DNA of 17,239 nucleotides, taken from positions 1-17,239 of the forward strand of contig CAZHSN010000074.1 in NCBI GenBank assembly GCA_964535125.1, given 5' to 3'. How positions within the stretch are numbered: the stretch's first letter is position 1; every line of letters begins with the position of its first letter. The position numbers were made by a program, and so were the translations under genes. Positions 7,764 through 15,316 of this stretch are shown one piece after another. The stretch comes from CAZHSN01 sp964535125 (GTDB lineage Bacteria; Armatimonadota; HRBIN16). The notes beneath the pieces were generated by a model. That model saw only the letters and a program-made list of their open reading frames with translations. It did no database searches and was not told the origin of the DNA.

Positions 7764-9437
7764 CTAGCGCAAGGCGCCCGGTTTCACTCTCGTGTATTGC
7801 CGATACAACCGCACCGCTTCGCTGGGCAACACCGCAGTGTAGGGTTCGCCCAGTAATTCCATGGCACGTCCGATAGCGCTTGGCGTTACATACCAGTTCA
7901 CCAGACAGACATGCATAAAGCCAGGCCGACTATGCGGTGTCAAGGAACGAATGCTGTCCGCGATATGGCGTGCTCGATCCTCATCATCTTTGGCAGGACC
8001 GATCGACCCCAGCGCGCGCAACACCACGACTCCACGCGACACCGTGTATGAGGCATTGTCGGGGAATACAGTGCCGACACGTCCATAGTCCCCTAAAATA
8101 CCTTTCAGCACCGGCATCTGTCGGGCACAACGGTCAAAGTCCGCTCGCGTCCAAGGCACCAGACTGGTGTCGCCCAAGTGTACCACATCGAGCCCCGTTT
8201 GTCTCATCGCCGCGTCGGTAACCCGCAAATAAGCGTCATACAGACGGTTGCGGTCTACTCCGGTCAGTTCTGCGCCGTATAACGCGGGGGTCACCAGTCC
8301 GATCCCCGCCGTCGACGCCGTGAACTCGTCATACTCGGTAGCGGTTCGTTGCACATGCTCAACAAACATCGGGATCAGCTCGGTGGCGACGGGATTTAGT
8401 GACCACGAAATGGGAACCCTGCCCCGCTGCGGGTCGAGCCACCACTGCGGAGAGATAAAGTTCTGCTGAAGCCACTGGATATTGTCGCCATCGGTGATAT
8501 GGAACACCACGTACACCCGCTCGGACTCCAGTGAGGGTATCGGCCGCTGCTTTCGCTCCGGACGCAGATGCCGCAACCCGGAGAACACTGACAGGTTAAA
8601 GCAGCCGTCAGAAACCACAATGAACTTGCCGTATCCGCTGGCCAGGCGTTGCAGCTCGGGTTCACTGTACCGACCTGCCGGCTGCTCTCCATACCCGCCC
8701 CAGCAACCCATTAGTGGACTGTTGAGAGCCGCTTCACGAATGAACCGCTGCACGAGGTCATCTTCACGCACGCTCATGCCCTTGCTGATCCACAGCGGCA
8801 TGATACGGTGCTGCACCAGGTAGTCACGCAGCACCATATGTGTCGGCGCGGTATGGGCCACCCAGCGGCGGGGCATCTGTGGCCACAGGTCGCGGTATGC
8901 CCACTCATACGCTTCCTGCGGGGTGTTATACCGCCCGCGCACATCCAATGTCGACGGCAGGTTCCAGCGTGCTCTCAGCGCCTCGGTCACCGGCAGGCAG
9001 TCATGAATCGCGCAATACGCAGTGATCGCGTTCAGCTTGTGCAGAGACTCCGGATGCGATGTCAGGTCGTCCTCATACACCACGGCGCCGCGCACATGCG
9101 AACGATACAGCGTCAATGCCTGATCGGGTGTGATGTCGGTGAACGCATGTCCGCGCTGACGCAAGTCATTACGCCACAGATCATGGCAGCCGGCGCCGTG
9201 CCAGCCGGGATCTTGATCAATATACAGGGAAGGGCGCGAGCGGTTCACCAGCCCCTGCAGCACCGTCAACGCAAAACGCTCTTCCAGCGACACCGCCATC
9301 AGGTCCAACCGGTTCAGTTGTGGGGCGGGCGCATCGGAACGGGGAAACACCGGCAATCTCAGTTCGCCCGTCGCCGCAACGGATGCCATTGGTACGGTCA
9401 TGAGCAGCACCCATCCGGCAATCACCAATCGAAGCAT
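7764..9437 (-). CDS. Secreted GxGYxYP-family protein with altered signature
   Basis: A 557-residue protein with a clear signal peptide (MLRLVIAGWVLLMTVPMASVAA). It has the general plan of the GxGYxYP putative glycoside hydrolase family: an N-terminal half with LNRLDLMAVSLEERFALTVL and GLVNRSRPSLYI (Rossmann-like), then residues about 305-540 with V-V-F-H-I-T-D-G-D-N-I-Q (TDGDN 315-319), VPISWSLNP, STAGIGLVTPALYG (375-388) and a C-terminal NWYVTP. The segment that should read G-x-G-Y-x-Y-P reads G-I-G-L-V-T-P, so both tyrosines are replaced. It starts 4 bp after the stop of the kinase gene with AAAGG inside that gene, so translation is coupled. Activity has not been shown for most members, so role and substrate stay open. 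The family call is good, the function is not. Confidence 0.78.
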   Translation of the reverse strand: MLRLVIAGWVLLMTVPMASVAATGELRLPVFPRSDAPAPQLNRLDLMAVSLEERFALTVLQGLVNRSRPSLYIDQDPGWHGAGCHDLWRNDLRQRGHAFTDITPDQALTLYRSHVRGAVVYEDDLTSHPESLHKLNAITAYCAIHDCLPVTEALRARWNLPSTLDVRGRYNTPQEAYEWAYRDLWPQMPRRWVAHTAPTHMVLRDYLVQHRIMPLWISKGMSVREDDLVQRFIREAALNSPLMGCWGGYGEQPAGRYSEPELQRLASGYGKFIVVSDGCFNLSVFSGLRHLRPERKQRPIPSLESERVYVVFHITDGDNIQWLQQNFISPQWWLDPQRGRVPISWSLNPVATELIPMFVEHVQRTATEYDEFTASTAGIGLVTPALYGAELTGVDRNRLYDAYLRVTDAAMRQTGLDVVHLGDTSLVPWTRADFDRCARQMPVLKGILGDYGRVGTVFPDNASYTVSRGVVVLRALGSIGPAKDDEDRARHIADSIRSLTPHSRPGFMHVCLVNWYVTPSAIGRAMELLGEPYTAVLPSEAVRLYRQYTRVKPGALR

Positions 9438-9441
9438 AGTA

Positions 9442-10350
9442 CTAACAGCCTTTCGTCAATCGCTGCATGGCTTCCCATGCAGTACGCGCATCGGGCAGAC
9501 CGCCGCGCCCGCCAGGCACAGCACAGTTCAGGCCGGCCACTGCGGTCGACAGCGCAATCCGCTCGGTCAACGGCCAGCCAGCCGCCAGCGCGCAGGCATA
9601 CGCGCCATGAAATGCATCACCCGCTCCGGTGGTATCAACCACGTTAACGTCCATGGCAGGCGCCTCTCCGGAACCGCTGGCGTCCATCCAGACGCATCCT
9701 GCAGCCCCCCGTGTGATCAACGCCATTTGGGGCCCCAATTCACGGATCCGGTGTAGTCCTTCCATCGCATCGGGCAAACCCTGTTCGCGTAGATAGTGGG
9801 CAGGGGCGATCAGGTGATCACACAGCGCCACAAGATGGGCGTTATGAACCCGTGGGGTAATGTCCGCCACAGAAGGAATGTGGCGGCGTTGGCACTCCAG
9901 CAAGGCCTGTTCGGCAAGATCTGGATAGTAGTCATCTACTACAGCCACTGAGACCCCGGCGAGCGCTTTGTCCCAGTCCGTTTCCCCGGACACGACGTCT
10001 GCTGCATAGTGGTAGATCGTCCGCTCACCCGTTACCACATCAACATGCACCAGACTCTGCGGTGATCGACCCGCATGCGTGATCTGCACCCACCCTGTAT
10101 CGACGCCATACGCACGCAACTCGTCTTCAATGCGCCGGCCGGCATCGTCATCGGCCAGGCGAGACACTAACCGGCAGTGCGCTCCCAGACGGGCGGCTGC
10201 AACCAGTGCGGTGGCCGCCTTCCCGCCGCCTTGCCGATACAGGCGCTGGATACGCGTGTTGGATCCCCAATTCGCTTGCGGGGCGCAGAAAAACAGGTCA
10301 TCACAGGCAACGCCCACTCCCAGCACATGAACGTCCGAGAAGTCGATCAT
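9442..10350 (-). CDS. PfkB-family carbohydrate kinase (ketohexokinase/sulfofructose-kinase-like subgroup)
   Basis: A 302-residue cytoplasmic sugar kinase, a normal length for the PfkB family. It shows the N-terminal substrate-binding GGGKAATALVAAARLGA block (41-57, PfkB signature 1 region) and the C-terminal signature DTTGAGDAFHGAYA (239-252) with catalytic-base Asp245 and the anion-hole GAGD. The R-S-P-Q-S-L-V-H-V-D followed by T-G-E-R-T-I-Y-H-Y segment (95-115) recalls ketohexokinase-like PfkB members rather than ribokinase. It would phosphorylate the imported sugar with ATP. Its ATG overlaps the ATPase stop by 4 bp (ATGA, 10347-10350), which ties it to the transporter. The substrate is unknown, since PfkB substrate calls from sequence are unreliable. 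Confidence 0.9.
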   Translation of the reverse strand: MIDFSDVHVLGVGVACDDLFFCAPQANWGSNTRIQRLYRQGGGKAATALVAAARLGAHCRLVSRLADDDAGRRIEDELRAYGVDTGWVQITHAGRSPQSLVHVDVVTGERTIYHYAADVVSGETDWDKALAGVSVAVVDDYYPDLAEQALLECQRRHIPSVADITPRVHNAHLVALCDHLIAPAHYLREQGLPDAMEGLHRIRELGPQMALITRGAAGCVWMDASGSGEAPAMDVNVVDTTGAGDAFHGAYACALAAGWPLTERIALSTAVAGLNCAVPGGRGGLPDARTAWEAMQRLTKGC

Positions 10351-11843
10351 TCCGCCATCGCCAGCCGAAGGATGGCCTCCTGTGTGGCTTCTGCCCGACT
10401 CAATGTGCCGGTCACACGGCCCTCATGCATCACGACAACCCGATCGGCCAGCGCCATCAGTTCGGGCATCTCGGAACTGATCACCAGCACTGCAGCGCCC
10501 TTCGACGCCAGTTGGCGGATCAACTGATGGACTTCCGCCTTCGCAGCCACATCGATACCGCGCGTCGGTTCATCCAGAATGATCACTTTCGGATCACACA
10601 GCAGCCAGCGCGCCAGTATGGCCTTCTGCTGATTCCCGCCGCTCAATGTCTGGATCTCCTGCTCCATACCCGCCGTACGCACCCCTAAAGCCGCGATCTG
10701 CCGGGATGCAACCGCGCGTTCCTGCGTCGCCTGGATGAACCCCCACCGACAGAGCGAGCGGAGTGATGCCAGGGTTATATTCGCACGCACCGGCAGCGCC
10801 GGTATGATGCCCTGCCGCTTGCGGTCCTCAGGGACATAGCCTATACCGGCGGCGATGCCGTCGGCTGGGCGGCGCAACCGGACATGTTGACCATGGAGAC
10901 GGACCGTTCCAGACCGGGGTATTTCCGCGCCAAACGCCGCCTGAGCCACCTCGCTGCGCCCTGCGCCCACCAGCCCGGCAAGACCTACCACCTCTCCGGA
11001 CCGCACTTCCAGCGATACATCCCGTACGTGCCGATGGCACAACCCGTGGATCTGCAACACCGTTTCTCCGGGCGTCCGGTCATCAACCGCTGCCTCCCAC
11101 TCCACATCGCGTCCCACCATAAGGCGGATCAGCGCTTCGCGGTCGATCGCCTGTGTCGTCCCTCCGCCCGTGCGGCGCCCGTCGCGGAGCACGGTCAACC
11201 GGTCACACAGGGCATACACTTCGTCCATCCGGTGAGAGATGAACACCACACCCATGCCGTCGTGCGCCAATGAACGCACCACCTCAAACAGCTTCTCGGT
11301 CTCGCGGTCGCTTAATGACGCGGTGGGCTCGTCCATCACCAGAATGGACGCCCGGATGGACAGCGCCCGGGCGATCTCCACGATCTGCTGCTGAGCGGTG
11401 GTAAGCCGTTCTACCGGCGTTCGGGCATCGATATCGCTGCTCAGCCGGTCGAGCAGTTCCTGTGCCTGCTGTACCATGCGGCGTCCGTCGACCACAACCG
11501 GAAATGCGCCACGCGGTTCTTTACCCAAGTACACGTTCTCCGCGGCGCTCAAGGTAGGCGCCAGCATGAGTTCCTGGTAGATGGTGCTGATACCCAGTTG
11601 ACGGGCACGCTGAGGGCTGTCGATCCGCACCAGATCACCGCGGATGCGGATCTCGCCCGATGTGGCCTGTGTGGCGCCGGAGAGTATTTTGATAAGGGTG
11701 GATTTCCCCGCACCGTTCTCGCCCATCAACGCGTGGACTTCACCAGCCTGCAGGTCGAAGTCCACACGATCCAGCGCAAGCACGCCCGGATAACTGCGGC
11801 TGATGCCGGTCATCTGCAGCAGCGGTGCGGGGGACAGACTCAC
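10347..11843 (-). CDS. CUT2-type sugar ABC transporter, ATP-binding protein with two nucleotide-binding domains (RbsA-like)
   Basis: A 498-residue duplicated ATPase as in RbsA/MglA/XylG. Domain 1 (about 7-245) has Walker A GENGAGKST (41-49), an LTTAQQQ signature (147-153) and Walker B ILVMDEP (167-173). Domain 2 (about 260-498) has a Walker A variant LVGAGRSE (291-298, Lys replaced by Arg), signature LSGGNQQ (400-406) and Walker B VIILDEP (420-426). The degenerate second Walker A is usual in this family and not a sign of decay. It energises uptake of a monosaccharide across the inner membrane. Start is GTG 11843, overlapping the binding-protein stop (GTGA); GGAG lies 8 nt upstream in that gene. 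Confidence 0.95.
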   Translation of the reverse strand: MSLSPAPLLQMTGISRSYPGVLALDRVDFDLQAGEVHALMGENGAGKSTLIKILSGATQATSGEIRIRGDLVRIDSPQRARQLGISTIYQELMLAPTLSAAENVYLGKEPRGAFPVVVDGRRMVQQAQELLDRLSSDIDARTPVERLTTAQQQIVEIARALSIRASILVMDEPTASLSDRETEKLFEVVRSLAHDGMGVVFISHRMDEVYALCDRLTVLRDGRRTGGGTTQAIDREALIRLMVGRDVEWEAAVDDRTPGETVLQIHGLCHRHVRDVSLEVRSGEVVGLAGLVGAGRSEVAQAAFGAEIPRSGTVRLHGQHVRLRRPADGIAAGIGYVPEDRKRQGIIPALPVRANITLASLRSLCRWGFIQATQERAVASRQIAALGVRTAGMEQEIQTLSGGNQQKAILARWLLCDPKVIILDEPTRGIDVAAKAEVHQLIRQLASKGAAVLVISSEMPELMALADRVVVMHEGRVTGTLSRAEATQEAILRLAMAE

Positions 11844-12787
11844 CGAACGGTCTCCGGAGTGAATGCCTTCGTTCCCAGAGTGATCTCTTTGGGCACCTGT
11901 TCACCCTTCAGTATCCGCACCGCGGTGTCCAGCGCCTCTTCGCCGCCGGTCGGATACAGGAAGGTTGCCGCCAAGATACCCTCTTTGACATAACGAACGC
12001 CTTCATGCGGCAACGCATCGATACCGATGAACTTGATGGTCTTCTCGCGCCCCTTGCCCTCCTGCTTGGCGGCCAGCCAGGCGCCATGCGCCATGGGGTC
12101 ATTCATGGCGTAGACCGCATCGATCTTGGGGAACCGCGCCAATGCCGACTTCATCTCCCGCTGCGCCTCAGGCTCCAGCCATTTACAGTCCGGGTCAAAG
12201 ATGATCCGTATCTGGGTCCCTTGAATCGCTTCCATGAAACCCTTATCCCGTTCGACACCCCCGCTGGTCGTCATGAGTCCGCGCAGCATAACCACGTCAC
12301 CCGCTCCGTCTAGCAGTTTGACCAGATGCTTACCAGCCTCGCGCCCGATCAACACGTTATCTCCGCCGATGAAGCACGTGAACTTATCCCCTTCAACCCG
12401 ACGATCCAGTACGATCACCGGGATGCCCGCGTCCATGGCCTCCGCGACGGGTTTCGTCAGCGGACGCGACTCCTTGGGGCTGATGATAATCAGGTCGACT
12501 CCCTGGGCGATGTACTCACGCACCTGGTCCTGCTGGGTAGCGGTGTTGTTTTGTGCATCCTTAAACAGCATCCGCACCTCGGGACGCTTTTCCGCCGCGG
12601 CTTTCAAGTCGGCGTCCATCTGTACCCGCCAGGGTTCTCCCCGGTTGCATTGAGACATGCCGATCACCCATGGGTTCTCCTGCGTTCCCTTTTCGGCGAC
12701 GCTCTGCTTCTTGCTGCATCCTGCGCCCAAGGTTAACAGAACCGCAAGAGCCAGCAGCGTGAGACCGGTCTGATACCTTCGAACCAT
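11840..12787 (-). CDS. CUT2-type sugar ABC transporter, periplasmic substrate-binding lipoprotein
   Basis: A 315-residue binding protein of the Peripla_BP_4 (RbsB/YtfQ-like) fold. It opens with a hydrophobic signal ending LTLGAGC-SKK, so Cys24 is the likely lipidated residue (the lipobox is slightly atypical, with Gly at -3). Typical blocks follow: S-Q-C-N-R-G-E-P-W-R-V (46-56), YIAQGVDLIIISP (about 91-103), AMDAGIPVIVLDR (about 116-128), FIGGDNVLIGREAGKHL, and the second-lobe VYAMNDPMAHGAW. The E-P-W-R opening resembles the YtfQ/xylitol-type subgroup, which hints at, but does not prove, a furanose or polyol-like ligand. AGGAGG lies 6 nt before the ATG, just after the permease stop at 12809-12811. 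It is tethered to the periplasmic face of a membrane and delivers sugar to the permease. Confidence 0.93.
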   Translation of the reverse strand: MVRRYQTGLTLLALAVLLTLGAGCSKKQSVAEKGTQENPWVIGMSQCNRGEPWRVQMDADLKAAAEKRPEVRMLFKDAQNNTATQQDQVREYIAQGVDLIIISPKESRPLTKPVAEAMDAGIPVIVLDRRVEGDKFTCFIGGDNVLIGREAGKHLVKLLDGAGDVVMLRGLMTTSGGVERDKGFMEAIQGTQIRIIFDPDCKWLEPEAQREMKSALARFPKIDAVYAMNDPMAHGAWLAAKQEGKGREKTIKFIGIDALPHEGVRYVKEGILAATFLYPTGGEEALDTAVRILKGEQVPKEITLGTKAFTPETVR

Positions 12788-12808
12788 GATACCCCTCCTG
12801 ATGGTCAG

Positions 12809-13831
12809 CTATTCCCGTCGGCGCTGTTGGATCAGCACCGCGGCGACAATGATGGCCCCCTTGGCCAACAGACGGAATGACTCATCTACGTTATTGATGC
12901 TCAGTATCTTGTTGATCATGCCGATGATCAACACGCCCATCAGCGTCAGGAACAGTCCACCTCGGCCGCCGTTCAGACTGGTGCCCCCGATAACCACCGC
13001 GGCGATGGCGTCCAGTTCATACGTGGCGCCCGCTTCGGGATCGCCCAACTCCAAGCGGCACGCGTTGCCAATGCCGCCAACCGCGGCCATTGCCGCACAT
13101 AGGGTGTAGGCCAGCATCTTGACGCCGCTGACCGACACGCCGCACAACCGGGCCGCCTCCTCATTGCCGCCAATCGCCAACAGATATCTGCCGAAACGCG
13201 TGGTGCGCACCAACACCAGCATCACCAACAGCAATAACAGGAACAACAGCGTGGATGGCTGCACGCCGATGATCGGCAGGCGCGAGGTCATCCAACCGAA
13301 GAACTCATGGGTACCGCTTTGCAGCGCATACCAGGGATGCGCACCCGGCTGAACCTTCAACCCGCCCGACATCCACTTGGCCAGACCGCGCGCCGCCACC
13401 ATCATGGCGAGCGTTGCGACGAACGGCTGCATCCGGAACCGCGATACCAACACTCCGCTGCAGGCGCCTACCGCTGCGCCGGCCAGGATGGTGACACTGA
13501 TGGACTGCCATAACGGCCAGCCGTATCCCAACACCAGCAGGGCGAACAACGTAGCGGTAAATCCAAGCACGGATCCCACAGAAAGGTCTATCCCGCCGCT
13601 CAGGATAACCAGCGTCATGCCGGTAGCCAGTATTCCGTATTCGGCATACTCGAACAGAATGTCCTGCTGCATGCGCCATGTCAGGAAGATCGGCCAGCCG
13701 TCAGCAGAATGGGGTGACATGACCGCACCCAGCACAAAGACCGCCAGCAGCGCCAAAGCGCCACGGTACGCATCCAACCGGATCAACCATCCGCGCATGC
13801 GTTGCCGCCAACTGCTGTCCACGCCACTCAC
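12809..13831 (-). CDS. CUT2-type sugar ABC transporter, permease (RbsC/YtfT-like)
   Basis: A polytopic membrane protein of about 340 residues, as usual for RbsC-like permeases. It has the family's GIDLSVGS loop, QPFVATLAMM, and a C-terminal IAAVVIGGTSLNGGRG block, with eight to ten hydrophobic segments. I chose GTG 13831 because GGGAGG (CCTCCC on plus at 13839-13844) sits exactly 7 nt upstream; ATG 13852 in the same frame has only a weak site and would add seven residues. The open frame continues to 14047, but that extension lies over the divergent hydrolase gene and has no transporter features. It is the first gene of the leftward transporter operon, ahead of the binding protein rather than after the ATPase as in rbs-type operons. 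Confidence 0.92.
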   Translation of the reverse strand: MSGVDSSWRQRMRGWLIRLDAYRGALALLAVFVLGAVMSPHSADGWPIFLTWRMQQDILFEYAEYGILATGMTLVILSGGIDLSVGSVLGFTATLFALLVLGYGWPLWQSISVTILAGAAVGACSGVLVSRFRMQPFVATLAMMVAARGLAKWMSGGLKVQPGAHPWYALQSGTHEFFGWMTSRLPIIGVQPSTLLFLLLLLVMLVLVRTTRFGRYLLAIGGNEEAARLCGVSVSGVKMLAYTLCAAMAAVGGIGNACRLELGDPEAGATYELDAIAAVVIGGTSLNGGRGGLFLTLMGVLIIGMINKILSINNVDESFRLLAKGAIIVAAVLIQQRRRE

Positions 13832-13905
13832 CGATCCGCCTCCCGTGCTCATGCGAGCGATAACACCTACAGCATACAGAGATTCGGGCTGACATGGTGC
13901 GATCA

Positions 13906-13919
13906 GGCGCTGTAGCGCC
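13906..13919. promoter_or_regulatory. Candidate operator: perfect palindrome GGCGCT-GT-AGCGCC
   Basis: GGCGCT (13906-13911) and AGCGCC (13914-13919) are exact reverse complements with a 2-nt centre, near the middle of the divergent region (about 80 bp from the permease start and 64 bp from the hydrolase start). The symmetry suits a homodimeric repressor controlling both sides. No LacI- or GntR-type gene is in the window, so the binder would be encoded elsewhere. Confidence 0.35.
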
Positions 13920-13964
13920 CATCCAAAGGCAGGTATGAACTGCGCAGACGGCGAAGTGACAACC

Positions 13965-13969
13965 GGAGG
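13965..13969 (+). promoter_or_regulatory. Ribosome-binding site that fixes the GH99-like hydrolase start at 13977
   Basis: GGAGG lies 7 nt before ATG 13977. The open frame begins at another ATG, 13935, which has only a poorly spaced AGG-rich stretch before it and would add 14 residues without domain features. Confidence 0.75.
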
Positions 13970-13976
13970 TGGCATC

Positions 13977-15236
13977 ATGTCAGAACGCAGCACCCCTTGG
14001 GGGCCCCCAACCGGCCAGACACGTGAACAGGTCATCGAGCACACCATGCATCCCTACACGGGACCGTCTCATCGCGGCGTCGACACCAACACCATGACCG
14101 GCAAGGTGATGTGCGGCTACCAGGGATGGTTCGCCGCCCCCGGTGACGGCTGCGGGCGCGGCTGGTACCACTGGGCAGGCCGGCATGGCTTCCGCCCCGG
14201 TGACTGCACCATCGATCTGTGGCCTGACATGACCGAGATGAGCCCGGGCGAACGGTTCGTCACCGAGTTTAAACACCGCGACGGCCGACCGGCCGAGGTT
14301 TTCAGCTCCTTTCACGAGCGCACGGTACGTCGACACTTCGAATGGATGCGGCAATACGGCATCGACGGCGTCTACGTTCAACGGTTCATCGGTGAAACGC
14401 GGAGCCCGCAGGGCCTCCGCCACTTCACGGCGGTCCTGAACCACTGCCGCGCCAGCGCCAACCGAACGGGACGCACCTTTGCGTTGACTTACGACTTGTC
14501 AGGGATGCCGGCCCACGGCGCCGAATGGGTCATCGAAGACTGGAAGCTGTTGATCGACCGCATGCAGATAACCCGCGACCCGGCCTATCTGAAACACAAC
14601 GGCCGACCGGTGATCGAGCTGTGGGGATACGGCTTCAACGACAACCGCGCGTACACACCAGCGGGCGGGATCGATCTGGTGCGGTTCCTCAAAGAGGACT
14701 CCCGGTATGGAGTCAACACCGTCGTCCTGGGCGTCCCCAGCGGTTGGCGCACGCTGGACGCCGACTGCGTATCGGATGCCGACATGACCCGTCTCATCGA
14801 TGCCGCCGATGTGATCAGCCCATGGACCGTGGGCCGGTATCACAATCTGGATTCGCTCAAACGGCATGCGGAAACGCGTTGGGCTCCCGATTTGGAGTGG
14901 TGCCGGCAGCACGGCAGGATCTACCTTCCTGTTGTGTTTCCTGGTTTCAGCTGGCACAACATGTTTCCCGACAGTCCGCTGGGAGCCATACCGCGGCTCA
15001 AAGGCCGTTTCCTGGATGAACAGTATAAACTGCTCACGGCCATGGGCGCCGAGATGGTTTATCAGGCCATGTTCGATGAGGTGGATGAAGGCACCGCCAT
15101 CTTCAAATGCACCAACGACCCGCCCGTGGGCGAGTCCCGTTTTCTGACGTACGAAGGACTGCCGACGGATCACTATCTGAAACTGGTAGGCGACGCGACG
15201 ACGCGGTTACGAGAGCGGTTGAAGACACAACATTGA
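13977..15236 (+). CDS. GH99/GH71-like glycoside hydrolase (endo-mannosidase/xylosidase-like TIM barrel)
   Basis: A 419-residue protein that matches the bacterial GH99_GH71-like group often annotated 'xylosidase/arabinosidase'. It opens with K-V-M-C-G-Y-Q-G-W-F-A-A-P-G, then W-Y-H-W and I-D-L-W-P-D, E-V-F-S-S-F, W-M-R-Q-Y-G-I-D-G-V-Y-V-Q-R-F, PVIELWGYGFND, and V-V-F-P-G-F-S-W-H-N-M. Near the C-terminus MFDEVDEGTAIF puts two glutamates, E368 and E371, three apart, the same spacing as the catalytic pair of GH99 endo-alpha-mannosidases, so these are my catalytic candidates. No signal peptide is seen, so it is probably cytoplasmic, unlike many GH99 enzymes. It is divergent from the sugar importer and likely co-regulated with it. 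The fold call is strong, the substrate is inferred. Confidence 0.87.
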   Translation: MSERSTPWGPPTGQTREQVIEHTMHPYTGPSHRGVDTNTMTGKVMCGYQGWFAAPGDGCGRGWYHWAGRHGFRPGDCTIDLWPDMTEMSPGERFVTEFKHRDGRPAEVFSSFHERTVRRHFEWMRQYGIDGVYVQRFIGETRSPQGLRHFTAVLNHCRASANRTGRTFALTYDLSGMPAHGAEWVIEDWKLLIDRMQITRDPAYLKHNGRPVIELWGYGFNDNRAYTPAGGIDLVRFLKEDSRYGVNTVVLGVPSGWRTLDADCVSDADMTRLIDAADVISPWTVGRYHNLDSLKRHAETRWAPDLEWCRQHGRIYLPVVFPGFSWHNMFPDSPLGAIPRLKGRFLDEQYKLLTAMGAEMVYQAMFDEVDEGTAIFKCTNDPPVGESRFLTYEGLPTDHYLKLVGDATTRLRERLKTQH

Positions 15237-15316
15237 ACAGGCAGACGGCTGACCGCATAGTAATGGAACGTGTTCCAGCATCATGGCACCATCCAAGTAC
15301 GCAATGAGTCGTCGTC
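15237..15316. other. Short noncoding stretch after the GH99-like gene
   Basis: Eighty bases between the hydrolase stop and the hairpin element. I see no gene, no T-tract terminator and no clear promoter. Base composition is ordinary here and then turns sharply GC-rich. It includes ATGAGTCGTCG at 15304-15314, an 11-mer that recurs at 15722-15732 in the neighbouring gene. Confidence 0.5.

Larger units (their letters stand above)
13832..13976. promoter_or_regulatory. Divergent control region between transporter operon and GH99-like hydrolase
   Basis: This 145-bp spacer must hold the promoters of both the leftward transporter operon and the rightward hydrolase. It contains the perfect inverted repeat at 13906-13919. 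I could not find a convincing -35/-10 pair on either strand, so promoters are not assigned. Confidence 0.55.

Noticed and set aside
8808..9647. Plus-strand 279-codon open frame
   Set aside because: Antisense to the GxGYxYP-family gene and the end of the kinase gene; composition (His/Gln/Arg-rich) is typical of a shadow frame in GC-rich DNA.
10940..10975. Degenerate second Walker A (Lys to Arg) in the ATPase as evidence of decay
   Set aside because: An imperfect second nucleotide site is the norm in RbsA-like duplicated ATPases, and the first site is intact.
13832..14047. Longer N-terminus for the permease
   Set aside because: The extension overlaps the divergent hydrolase gene, has no transporter-like sequence, and a GGGAGG-preceded GTG exists at 13831.
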